The position numbers and the translations under genes were made by a program. From NCBI GenBank assembly GCA_017962145.1, contig JAGCVX010000040.1, forward strand, positions 1 to 38,907: a stretch of DNA of 38,907 bases. The letters are read 5' to 3'. Of this stretch, positions 8,954 to 16,946 are shown in pieces. Under the pieces are notes generated by a model. The model was not told the DNA's origin. It did no database searches and was given only the letters and a program-made list of their open reading frames with translations. Position 1 is the first letter of the stretch. Each line of letters begins with the position of its first letter. Origin of the DNA: Clostridiales bacterium. Lineage in GTDB: Bacteria; Bacillota; Clostridia; Saccharofermentanales; Saccharofermentanaceae.

Positions 8954-10033
8954 ATGAAAATGAATGTAAAGAAGATGGCATGTGTATCCATTTCTCTGGC
9001 CATGGTTTTCTCTGCTTGCGCTTGTTCTAAGAAGGGCAGCAAGAAGTCTACCGGATGCCAGGCTGCTGCTGAAGATGTAATGGATACTCTCATCGGCTTA
9101 AAGAGCAAGGACATTAAGAAGCTTGGTGAGTTCGGCGAGTATGAAGACGCGATCGATCTGATCACAGATGATGAATTCATCGCAGCTGTAATGGAAAAGG
9201 CTACTTACGAGATCGATGAGGACAGCGTAAAAGAGAAGAAGAAGGAAGCTTCCTGCGACGTAGTCGTAAAGGTTCCGGATTATGAAGAAGCTTTTGAAGA
9301 GGCAGACGGTGATATCGATGATTTCACAGATGCTATCGAAGAGCAGAAAGAAAAGAACTACAACGAGATCGAGCTCTCCCTGGAGTTTGAAATCGATGAT
9401 GATGAGTACACACTGACAAACGGTGAAGATGTTCTGGCAGATCTCTACGGCGATATGTATGATGTTCTGGCTGAAGGCGCTGTATCTGCTCCGACAACAT
9501 CTCCTGCAGATCCGGATCCGGATCCGATCGACACACCGGCTCCGACAGATGATGACGATCCGACAACAACAACAACTGCTAATGCAGATTATGCGGATCT
9601 GTCTTTCCATTCCATGACATACGCTCCGATGTCTTATGATCTGTATCTGAATGCTGTTTCTTCTACAGACGATAATGCTTCCTCAAATCTTCAGGAAGAA
9701 GATCCGGCAGATTATCAGGATTATGGTTATGAGAACCTCACCAAGTACACATACGCTTGGGGCGATGGCTATGACAACGAGTACACCTACATGGAGTTCT
9801 CCGATATGGAATCCGCTAAGAAGTTCTTTGATGACAACTGCTCTTACCTGAGCTATGTTACAGATGATTACGCAGTATTCGATAACTACGGTTATGCTGT
9901 ATATGTATCTGATGGTTGGGCTTTCGTTTACTACTGGAGCGATACAGTTGTTATCGAGGGTATCAGCATGGAGCTCGATCAGACAAATGCTGCAAACCTC
10001 GAAAAATTCTTCGCGGCTCTTGGTATCATCTGA
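8954..10033 (+). CDS. Acidic lipoprotein of unknown function
   Basis: A 359-residue lipoprotein. The start is ATG 8954, placed by GGAGG at 8943-8947; earlier in-frame codons lack a site. The N terminus MKMNVKKMA is basic, followed by a hydrophobic core and the lipobox FSAC with Cys22 (Cys24 is also near). Residues about 35-175 are a helical, Asp/Glu-rich domain; about 178-208 is a Pro/Thr/Asp linker; and about 210-359 is a Tyr/Asp-rich domain with many aromatic residues. The two domains joined by a flexible linker suggest an extracellular binding role. I recognise no catalytic motif and no named family. It is monocistronic with its own promoter and terminator. Confidence 0.82.
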   Translation: MKMNVKKMACVSISLAMVFSACACSKKGSKKSTGCQAAAEDVMDTLIGLKSKDIKKLGEFGEYEDAIDLITDDEFIAAVMEKATYEIDEDSVKEKKKEASCDVVVKVPDYEEAFEEADGDIDDFTDAIEEQKEKNYNEIELSLEFEIDDDEYTLTNGEDVLADLYGDMYDVLAEGAVSAPTTSPADPDPDPIDTPAPTDDDDPTTTTTANADYADLSFHSMTYAPMSYDLYLNAVSSTDDNASSNLQEEDPADYQDYGYENLTKYTYAWGDGYDNEYTYMEFSDMESAKKFFDDNCSYLSYVTDDYAVFDNYGYAVYVSDGWAFVYYWSDTVVIEGISMELDQTNAANLEKFFAALGII

Positions 10034-10058
10034 TCCTGCTGATCGATAAAATGATCCT

Positions 10059-10092
10059 AAAAAGGACTCGGGATTTCTCCCGGGTCCTTTTT
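10059..10092 (+). terminator. Rho-independent terminator after the lipoprotein gene
   Basis: A 15-bp stem with one G-U pair (AAAAAGGACTCGGGA with TCCCGGGTCCTTTTT) and a TTTC loop. The A-run and T-run within the stem could let it work in both directions. Confidence 0.93.
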
Positions 10093-10162
10093 CTTTTCGT
10101 GTATAATAAAGAAGAATCCATCGCGAAGTGAGATGCACTTCGCCTGAAAGAGAAGGTATCTG

Positions 10163-10945
10163 ATGAAAGTCACGGTATTATCTGAAAATGAGAGCCGAAG
10201 CGGTCTTTTGGCTGAGCATGGTCTCAGCCTTTATATCGAGACGCAAAAGCACAGGATCCTCTTTGATTTCGGTGCCAGTGACAACTTTGCCAAAAACGCG
10301 GAAAAGCTGGGGATCGACCTCGGAACGGTTGATGTCGCTTTTTTGTCCCACGGTCACTACGACCATTCCGGCGGCCTTCTTACTTTTTTAGATATCAACA
10401 AGATCGCGCTCGTCTATATGCATGACCTTGCTTTTGAACCCCACTATAACGGGCAGAACAAGTATATCGGCATCGACACGACGCTGGCCGGACATCCGCG
10501 CATTATCCGCCTTCAGGACAGTATCCGTATCGACGATGAACTTTCTTTTTCCGTTCTGCCTTCTGTTAAAAAACCAATCGAGACTCACGGTCAGAAAGTG
10601 AAGCGCGGCCGCTTCATGGAAAAAGAGAAGTATGAGCATGAGATGTATCTTCAGATCCATGAAGAGTATAAAGATTATCTCATCAGCGGCTGTACGCATA
10701 AAGGAATCCTCAATCTGATCGCATCTTTCCGTTTCGATGCATTTGTCGGTGGACTTCATATGATGAAATACGATTCGGTATGGGACGAAGAGGTCCTTTT
10801 AGAGGCTTCTTCCGGGATCAGAAATACCTGTGCGGACTTTTATACCTGTCACTGCACGGGAAGAGAAGCATACCTGTTTTTGAAAGATGAGATCGGAGCG
10901 AAGATCCATAGCATTTCCACGGGCGACAGCATCATCCTTGAGTAA
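10163..10945 (+). CDS. MBL-fold metallo-hydrolase
   Basis: The 260-residue protein carries the metallo-beta-lactamase fold signature HGHYDHSGG at 63-71 (His63, His65, Asp67, His68 as metal ligands), preceded by the strand 'RILFDFGAS' and followed by later histidines in 'ISGCTHKGI' and 'FVGGLHMMK'. This arrangement resembles the subgroup annotated as 7,8-dihydropterin-6-methyl-phosphate synthase-like or MJ0296-like cytoplasmic hydrolases. There is no signal peptide. The substrate cannot be told from sequence. GAGAAGG before ATG 10163 sets the start. A TATAAT at 10102-10107 without a clear -35 box may be its promoter, since a strong terminator separates it from the lipoprotein gene. Confidence 0.85.
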   Translation: MKVTVLSENESRSGLLAEHGLSLYIETQKHRILFDFGASDNFAKNAEKLGIDLGTVDVAFLSHGHYDHSGGLLTFLDINKIALVYMHDLAFEPHYNGQNKYIGIDTTLAGHPRIIRLQDSIRIDDELSFSVLPSVKKPIETHGQKVKRGRFMEKEKYEHEMYLQIHEEYKDYLISGCTHKGILNLIASFRFDAFVGGLHMMKYDSVWDEEVLLEASSGIRNTCADFYTCHCTGREAYLFLKDEIGAKIHSISTGDSIILE

Positions 10946-10956
10946 GAAAAAACTTC

Positions 10957-10984
10957 TTGCATCTTTTCTTTTCTCTGTTATCAT
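10957..10984 (+). promoter_or_regulatory. Probable promoter and hairpin leader of the symporter gene
   Basis: TTGCAT (10957-10962) and TATCAT (10979-10984) are 16 bases apart. The leader that follows contains two small hairpins: TGCCTG/CAGGTGCA around a TTTT loop near 11000-11017, and CACTTC/GAAGTG at about 11036-11050 just before the ribosome binding site AGGAGG (11053-11058). I do not recognise a known riboswitch. Confidence 0.45.
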
Positions 10985-11068
10985 GAGAATGTAGTTTTTG
11001 TGCCTGTTTTCAGGTGCATAGTAAAATTGTAGGGTCACTTCTTTGAAGTGGCAGGAGGATGGTAGTAT

Positions 11069-12712
11069 ATGGATACTCTAGATTTGTTGTATGGAGTAGT
11101 CATTGTCGTGTTCTTCGCAATGATTATTTCGGTAGGGGTGTACTCGAGAAAAAACACCAAAGATGTTTCTTCTTTCGTACTCGGCGGTAGACAGGTAGGA
11201 CCGTGGCTTACAGCTTTTTCTTTCGGCGCCACGTATTTTTCCGCAGTTATCTTCATCGGTTATGCAGGTAAGTTCGGCTGGGACTTCGGCGTTTCTTCGC
11301 TCTGGATCGGCCTGGGCAATGCATTTATCGGTTCTCTGGCAGCTTGGGTCGTTCTCGGAACACGCTGCCGTGTCATGACCAAGACACTGAACACCAACAC
11401 GATGCCGGACTTCTTCGGTAAGCGTTATGATTCCAAAGCACTGCGTATCGCAGCGGCGATCATCATCTTTATCTTCATGATCCCGTACTCTGCTTCGGTA
11501 TTCAATGGTCTTTCTTATCTCTTTACATCCGCACTTCGTCTGGACCGTATCTCGAACGGTTACGAGATCTGCATCATCGTAATGAGCCTTCTTGCTGCGA
11601 CATACGTTATCCTCGGCGGATATATGTCCACAGCGATCAACGACTTTATCCAGGGCATCATCATGATCGTGGGTATCTCCCTTACGATCTACTGTGTTCT
11701 GATGTATCACGGCGGCCTGATGCCTTCTATGGAAAAGCTTTCCCAGGTTCCGGCTGCTAATGGCTCCGCATTCTCCGGTGTTTATGCATCGCTCCTTGGA
11801 CCGGAGCCGCTGAACCTTCTCGGCGTAGTGATTCTGACTTCCCTTGGTACATGGGGTCTTCCGCAGATGGTACAGAAGTTCTATTCCATCAAGGATGACA
11901 AGTCCGTACATACTGCAACGATCGTTTCTACGGTATTTGCCGTAATCATCGCAGGTTCCGCATACTTCATGGGTGGATTCGCACGTATCTTCGTCAATGC
12001 AGAAGATATCAAGACTGCATCCGGCGGACTCAACATGGATAAGATCATGCCGATGATCCTCGACATGGCGATCCCGAAGATCCTCGTTGCGATCCTGGTC
12101 GTACTGGTTCTTTCTGCTTCCATGTCCACACTGACTTCTCTGGTACTGACATCCAGCTCCACGATCACACTGGATGTACTTGCTGATAACGTGATCAAGA
12201 AGATGGATGAGAAGAAGAAGGTCAGCATCATCCGTATCCTGCTTGCTTTCTTCGTACTCGTTTCGATGCTCCTGGCGATCTACTCTTATCGTTCCAACGA
12301 TATGTACATCACCAAGCTGATGTCCATCTCCTGGGGTGCGATGGCCGGATCTTTCCTGGCTCCGTTCCTCTATGGTCTGTTCTGGAAGGGCGTAACGAAG
12401 GCGGCTGCATGGGCTTCCTTTATCTGCGGTGTAGGCATCACGGTTTCCCACCTGATCCTCAGCAACGGCGCACTCTTCGGACATAACTTCAAGTTCCCGA
12501 CAGGCCTTCCGATCAACCTCGCATCTCCGATCAACGCCGGTGCATTTGCCATGATCTTCGGCATCATCATCGTTCCGATCGTTTCCTGGATCACACCGAA
12601 GCTCGACAAGAAGGTCATCGACAGAGCATTTGCCGATATGCCGGAAGACGTTATCGCTCCGAAACTTGACAAGAAGGGTGTTGACAAGTCTGTTAAGGAC
12701 GACGTGAAGTAA
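11069..12712 (+). CDS. Sodium:solute symporter family (SSS) transporter
   Basis: The 547-residue polytopic membrane protein has about 13 hydrophobic segments. The N-terminal 'SFVLGGRQVGPWLTAFSFGATYFSA' block is the hallmark of the solute:sodium symporter family (PutP, PanF, acetate and sugar symporters), with the LGGR motif between helices 1 and 2. The C-terminal 45 residues are charged and cytoplasmic. The substrate cannot be read from sequence. The next operon (iorA onward) concerns amino-acid catabolism, so uptake of an amino acid or organic acid is plausible. AGGAGG at 11053-11058 supports ATG 11069. No clear terminator separates it from iorA 100 bases downstream. Confidence 0.9.
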   Translation: MDTLDLLYGVVIVVFFAMIISVGVYSRKNTKDVSSFVLGGRQVGPWLTAFSFGATYFSAVIFIGYAGKFGWDFGVSSLWIGLGNAFIGSLAAWVVLGTRCRVMTKTLNTNTMPDFFGKRYDSKALRIAAAIIIFIFMIPYSASVFNGLSYLFTSALRLDRISNGYEICIIVMSLLAATYVILGGYMSTAINDFIQGIIMIVGISLTIYCVLMYHGGLMPSMEKLSQVPAANGSAFSGVYASLLGPEPLNLLGVVILTSLGTWGLPQMVQKFYSIKDDKSVHTATIVSTVFAVIIAGSAYFMGGFARIFVNAEDIKTASGGLNMDKIMPMILDMAIPKILVAILVVLVLSASMSTLTSLVLTSSSTITLDVLADNVIKKMDEKKKVSIIRILLAFFVLVSMLLAIYSYRSNDMYITKLMSISWGAMAGSFLAPFLYGLFWKGVTKAAAWASFICGVGITVSHLILSNGALFGHNFKFPTGLPINLASPINAGAFAMIFGIIIVPIVSWITPKLDKKVIDRAFADMPEDVIAPKLDKKGVDKSVKDDVK

Positions 12713-12812
12713 GACAAATCCCACGCGCGAAAAATGCTGTTTCGTGGTAGAATATTGGGGTGTGTAATTATCGGCCTGATCAGGGCCGGAGAATATAAGT
12801 GAGGTACGCAAA

Positions 12813-14582
12813 GTGAAACAGATTATGTTAGGTAACGAAGCTGTAGCACGTGGCGCCTACGAAGCTGGAGTGAAAGTTGTTTCCTCCTATCCGGGCACCC
12901 CGAGTACAGAGATTACGGAAACGATCGCGACTTATGACCGCATTTACTGCGAGTGGGCAACGAACGAGAAGGTTGCTTCGGAAGTGGCGATCGGTGCGAG
13001 CATCCGTGGTGCACGTGCGATGACCTGCATGAAGCATGTAGGTATGAACGTTGCGGCAGACCCGATGTTTACAGCAGCATATGAAGGTGTTAACGGTGGT
13101 CTTGTATTCGTTGTTGCAGATGATCCGGGCATGCACAGTTCCCAGGATGAGCAGGACAGCAGAAACTATGGCCGTGCTGCCAAGTTGATGGTCCTTGAGC
13201 CGTCTGACAGCCAGGAGTGCAAAGACTTCGCGAAACTGGCATTTGCTCTTTCCGAGCGTTTCGATACTCCGGTGATCCTGCGTATGCACACCCGTGTATC
13301 CCACTCCCGTTCCATCGTAGAACTCGGTGATCCGGAAGAGATCGTCGTACGTCCTTACGAGAAGAACGTCAATAAGTACGTCATGATGCCGGCGATGGCG
13401 ATCAAGCGTCACGTTGTTGTCGAGCAGAGAACACTCGATATCGCCAAGGCATCCGATGAAGAATTCCTCGGTATGGGAATTCATAAGATCGAGATGAACG
13501 ATACCAAGATCGGTATCATCACCGCCGGTGCATCCTACCAGTACGTCAAGGAAGGCTGCCCGGAGGCATCCGTTCTCAAGCTCGGCTGTGTATGGCCGCT
13601 GCCGATGAACCTGATCCGCGATTTCGCATCGAAAGTTGACCGTCTCGTAGTTGTCGAAGAACTCGATCCTTTCATGGAGACCGAGATCAAGGCAGCAGGT
13701 GTTGCCTGCGAAGGTAAAGACCTGTTCACACTGCAGGGTGAGTACAACTCCAGAATGATCCGCGCGGCTCTTTCTTCTACGCCGCTTCCGGAAAAGGCAC
13801 TGGATCTCGATAAGCTTCCGAAGGCTCCGGGACGTCCGCCGCTTCTTTGCGCAGGCTGCCCGCACAAGGGTATGTTCCTGGCTTTGAACCGTGCGAAGGT
13901 ACAGGTCATGGGCGATATCGGATGCTATACCTTGGGTACACTTCCGCCGACAGCCGCGATGGACGTTTCCGTCTGCATGGGTGCTTCGGTCGGTATGGCG
14001 CATGGTTTCGACAAGGCAAGTGATGGAGAAGACAGCAAGAAGACCGTTGCCGTTATCGGTGACTCCACATTCCTGCATTCCGGTATCACGAACCTGATCA
14101 ACGCGGTATATAACCAGAGCAGCATCACAGTCATGATCCTCGATAACTCCATCACGGGTATGACAGGACATCAGCAGAATCCGGCATCCGGAAAGAACAT
14201 CCGTCTGCAGCCGGCTCCGGCGATCGACCTCGAGACACTCTGCAGAAGCGTCGGTGTCACATCTGTTCGCACAGTTGATCCGGTCGATACATTTGAAGTA
14301 GAAAAGATCGTAAAAGAGGAGATCGCAAAGGATTGCGTATCCGTTATTATCGTTCGTCGTCCTTGTGCCCTTATCCCGACAGGCAAGAAGCCGAAGGGTG
14401 TGTCTATCGTACTTAACGATGAAGCATGTAAGAAGTGCGGTGCCTGCTCCCGTATCATGTGCCCGGCACTCGCAGCCGGTGACGATAAGAAGCCGGTCAT
14501 CGATCCGGAGGCCTGCAACGCTTGCGGTCTTTGCATCAACATGTGTAAGTTCAACGCACTTTCTAAGAAGGAGGAAGCATAA
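12813..14582 (+). CDS. iorA: Indolepyruvate ferredoxin oxidoreductase, alpha subunit
   Basis: IorA with IorB oxidatively decarboxylates aryl pyruvates (from Trp, Phe, Tyr) to aryl-acetyl-CoA, reducing ferredoxin. The 589-residue protein has the N-terminal pyrimidine-binding domain (GNEAVARGAYEAGV, YPGTPSTEI) and the thiamine diphosphate-binding region (GDIGCYTLG, then GDSTFLHSGI and DNSITGMTGHQ). At the C terminus are two 4Fe-4S motifs, CKKCGACSRIMCP and CNACGLCINMC, the usual ferredoxin-like tail. Length and order are normal. The start codon is GTG 12813, after GAGGT at 12801-12805. iorB follows one base after the stop, so the two are co-expressed. This points to an anaerobe that ferments amino acids. 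Confidence 0.96.
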   Translation: MKQIMLGNEAVARGAYEAGVKVVSSYPGTPSTEITETIATYDRIYCEWATNEKVASEVAIGASIRGARAMTCMKHVGMNVAADPMFTAAYEGVNGGLVFVVADDPGMHSSQDEQDSRNYGRAAKLMVLEPSDSQECKDFAKLAFALSERFDTPVILRMHTRVSHSRSIVELGDPEEIVVRPYEKNVNKYVMMPAMAIKRHVVVEQRTLDIAKASDEEFLGMGIHKIEMNDTKIGIITAGASYQYVKEGCPEASVLKLGCVWPLPMNLIRDFASKVDRLVVVEELDPFMETEIKAAGVACEGKDLFTLQGEYNSRMIRAALSSTPLPEKALDLDKLPKAPGRPPLLCAGCPHKGMFLALNRAKVQVMGDIGCYTLGTLPPTAAMDVSVCMGASVGMAHGFDKASDGEDSKKTVAVIGDSTFLHSGITNLINAVYNQSSITVMILDNSITGMTGHQQNPASGKNIRLQPAPAIDLETLCRSVGVTSVRTVDPVDTFEVEKIVKEEIAKDCVSVIIVRRPCALIPTGKKPKGVSIVLNDEACKKCGACSRIMCPALAAGDDKKPVIDPEACNACGLCINMCKFNALSKKEEA

Positions 14583-14583
14583 T

Positions 14584-15180
14584 ATGGCAAAGGATATTTC
14601 TATCGTACTCGCCGGTGTAGGCGGACAGGGAACCTTGATCGCCGGTAAGCTCCTCGGCATATTGGCACTGAAGCTGGGCTGGGATATTAAGGTATCCGAA
14701 GTACACGGTATGAGCCAGCGCGGCGGTTCCGTTATCACATATGTAAGAATGGGTGAGAAGGTATATTCTCCGATCATCGAAGAAGGTATGGCTGACTACG
14801 TTCTTTCTTTTGAAGAAGTTGAAGCAGTTCGCTGGGCCAATCTTCTTAAGAAAGACGGTGTACTCCTGGTCAACTCCCAGAAGATCAAGTCTCTTCCGGT
14901 TCTCCTCGGTAATGCCGAGTATCCGGAGAACATCCTCGATTCTTTGAAGGGCGCAGATCAGAGTCAGGCTAAGATCGTGGAATTTGACGCACTTTCTGCA
15001 GCACTAGAGTGCGGCAGCTCCAAGGCGGTAAACATGGTCATGGTCGGTGCGCTTTCTGCAGGTATGGATATCGATAAAGCACTCTGGGAAGAAGCCATCA
15101 ATGAGGCATTTGCAAGCAAGGCAAAACTCATCCCGATGAATTTACAGGCATTTAACAAAGGACGTGAATTTTTCGGATAA
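14584..15180 (+). CDS. iorB: Indolepyruvate ferredoxin oxidoreductase, beta subunit
   Basis: The 198-residue gamma-type subunit of the 2-oxoacid:ferredoxin oxidoreductase family. The glycine-rich start VLAGVGGQGTLIAGKLLG and the 'SEVHGMSQRGGSV' motif are diagnostic for IorB. It is the small partner that completes the IorA active site. ATG 14584 is chosen: it sits one base after the iorA stop and behind AGGAGG at 14571-14576, and the protein then begins at the usual IorB start. The longer in-frame extension upstream overlaps iorA and is not coding. Confidence 0.96.
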   Translation: MAKDISIVLAGVGGQGTLIAGKLLGILALKLGWDIKVSEVHGMSQRGGSVITYVRMGEKVYSPIIEEGMADYVLSFEEVEAVRWANLLKKDGVLLVNSQKIKSLPVLLGNAEYPENILDSLKGADQSQAKIVEFDALSAALECGSSKAVNMVMVGALSAGMDIDKALWEEAINEAFASKAKLIPMNLQAFNKGREFFG

Positions 15181-15233
15181 TTTAATCGCGGTTGCGATAT
15201 AATAGAGTCAGAACATATAAGGAGGACTCCCAT

Positions 15234-15665
15234 ATGCTAGTTAAACAGATCAATGTCTTTCTTGAGAATTCCTTTGGACGTCTCGCAGAAGTTACCAAAA
15301 CATTGGGTAAAGCGAATATCGATATTCGTGCCCTCTATGTAGCTGATTCTTCGGATTATGGCATCCTGCGCATGATCCTCGATAAGCCGGAAGAAGCGGT
15401 CACGGTTCTGACTGATGCAGGCTTTACGGTAAGCATGACACCTGTACTGGCCATCGCGATCCCGGATAAGCCTGGCACACTGGATCAGGCTCTTACTAAG
15501 TTTTCGGAAACAGGCGAGTCGATGGAATATATTTACGGCTTCGTCGGAAGAAAGTCTTCTGATGCAGTCATGGTGATCCGAGTTCAGGACTTCGATCCTG
15601 TGATCAAGAAGTTTGAGGAAGCCGGAATCAGGATTTTGAGCCCGGAGGAGGTTTACGGAATCTGA
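15234..15665 (+). CDS. Tandem ACT-domain protein
   Basis: The 143-residue protein consists of two ACT domains in a row: residues 1-68 (QINVFLENSFGRLAEVTKTL as the first beta-alpha) and about 72-143 (AIAIPDKPGTLDQAL). ACT domains bind amino acids and regulate enzymes or transcription allosterically; proteins of this kind commonly sit beside iorAB or phenylacetate-CoA ligase genes. It has no catalytic domain. AAGGAGG at 15219-15225 selects ATG 15234. A TATAAT at 15198-15203 may give a secondary promoter, though its -35 is poor. Its stop overlaps the next start by one base (TGATG), so translation is coupled to the PLP lyase gene. Its likely job is sensing an aromatic or branched amino acid; this is inference. 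Confidence 0.9.
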   Translation: MLVKQINVFLENSFGRLAEVTKTLGKANIDIRALYVADSSDYGILRMILDKPEEAVTVLTDAGFTVSMTPVLAIAIPDKPGTLDQALTKFSETGESMEYIYGFVGRKSSDAVMVIRVQDFDPVIKKFEEAGIRILSPEEVYGI

Positions 15666-16945
15666 TGAGTTTACATCCATATAAAGAATATGGTATTAGC
15701 GATGCGGTGGTTGAGTTATCTTCGGAAGTGATGGCCACCGCTTCCTCTGTTTTTACCAGAATCGATGAGATCAAAGAGATCAACCAGTTGAGAGTGCTTC
15801 GCGCATTCCAGAATGCCCATTTCGCGGAGGCGCACCTGGGTGCGACCACCGGCTACGGCTATGACGATATGGGAAGAGAGAAGATCGAAGAGATGTATGC
15901 GGAGATCTTCGGTGCGGAAGCCGCTTATGTACGTATCCAGGTCACCTGCGGAACGCAGATTCTCGTAGCTTGCCTTTTCGGCATCTTAAAGCCGGGCGAG
16001 GAAATGCTCGCGGTAAGCGGACGCCCGTACGATACGCTTGCTTCGGCACTGGGTGTCAACAAAGAGGACGATACTTTTACCGGATCGCTTCTGGATTACG
16101 GCATGAAGTATAACGAAGTACAGCTGAAAGCGGACGGATCCCCGGATCTCGATGCGATCCGTGCTGCCATCAAACCGGAAACAAAGGTGATCTTCCTTCA
16201 GAAATCCAAAGGATATACCGACCGTCGCTGCCTGCGTGCAGAAGACATCAAGGCGGTCGTCGATCTGGTCAAGGGCATAAGAGAAGACCTGATCGTATTC
16301 GTTGATAACTGCTACGGCGAATTTGTTGAGACACAGGAACCGTGTGCACTCGGTGCGGACCTTTGCGCCGGATCCCTGATCAAGAATGCAGGCGGCGGAC
16401 TTTGCCCGTCGGGTGCGTATGTAGCAGGCCGTAAAGAACTCGTTGAACGTGTTGCGGAGCGTGTTACCGCGCCGGGGCTCGGAAGCCATGTCGGACCGAG
16501 TCTTGGTTTTAACCGCCAGATCGCACAGGGCCTTTTCATGGCACCGCATGTCGTAGCCGAAGCCATGAAGGGTGCGGTATTTACCGCTGCACTTCTTTCG
16601 AAGATCGGATGCAAGTGTGATCCTTCTTACGAAGACCTCAGAGGCGATATTGTTCAAAGTATCGCTTTTCCAAATGCGGAACAAATGGTAAACTTTTGTA
16701 AGATGATACAAAGCAGTTCGCCGGTCGATTCTTTTGTCGCACCGGAACCCTGGGATATGCCGGGTTACGATGCTGAAGTCGTTATGGCGGCCGGTGCATT
16801 TGTACAGGGAGCGTCGATCGAGCTTTCGGCTGACGGTCCGGTAAAACCGCCGTACCTCGTCTACATGCAGGGCGGACTGGTATTTGAACAGGTGAAACTG
16901 GCAGTTATGCTGGCTGCATCGAAGATGTTGGAGAATAAGGACTGA
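15665..16945 (+). CDS. Methionine gamma-lyase family protein (aluminium-resistance family)
   Basis: The 426-residue PLP-dependent protein matches the family once named aluminium resistance protein and now called methionine gamma-lyase family. Characteristic stretches are NAHFAEAHLGATTGYGYDD near 57-75, VRIQVTCGTQ near 97-106, VDNCYGEF near 214-221, and SLIKNAGGGLCPSG near 236-249, whose lysine is the predicted Schiff-base residue. The fold is aspartate-aminotransferase type I, cytoplasmic. The true reaction in this subfamily is not settled; C-S lyase activity is the family label. It starts one base inside the ACT gene stop, and the next gene begins one base after its own stop, so it is part of one operon. 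Confidence 0.9.
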   Translation: MSLHPYKEYGISDAVVELSSEVMATASSVFTRIDEIKEINQLRVLRAFQNAHFAEAHLGATTGYGYDDMGREKIEEMYAEIFGAEAAYVRIQVTCGTQILVACLFGILKPGEEMLAVSGRPYDTLASALGVNKEDDTFTGSLLDYGMKYNEVQLKADGSPDLDAIRAAIKPETKVIFLQKSKGYTDRRCLRAEDIKAVVDLVKGIREDLIVFVDNCYGEFVETQEPCALGADLCAGSLIKNAGGGLCPSGAYVAGRKELVERVAERVTAPGLGSHVGPSLGFNRQIAQGLFMAPHVVAEAMKGAVFTAALLSKIGCKCDPSYEDLRGDIVQSIAFPNAEQMVNFCKMIQSSSPVDSFVAPEPWDMPGYDAEVVMAAGAFVQGASIELSADGPVKPPYLVYMQGGLVFEQVKLAVMLAASKMLENKD

Positions 16946-16946
16946 G

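Noticed and set aside
12770..12795. CGGCC/GGCCG hairpin before iorA as a terminator
   Set aside because: There is no T-run after it, and it lies close to the iorA ribosome site.
11078..14777. Minus-strand frames of 577 and 649 codons opposite the symporter and iorA/iorB
   Set aside because: They lie opposite clearly conserved genes and have His/Asp/Arg-rich nonsense composition.
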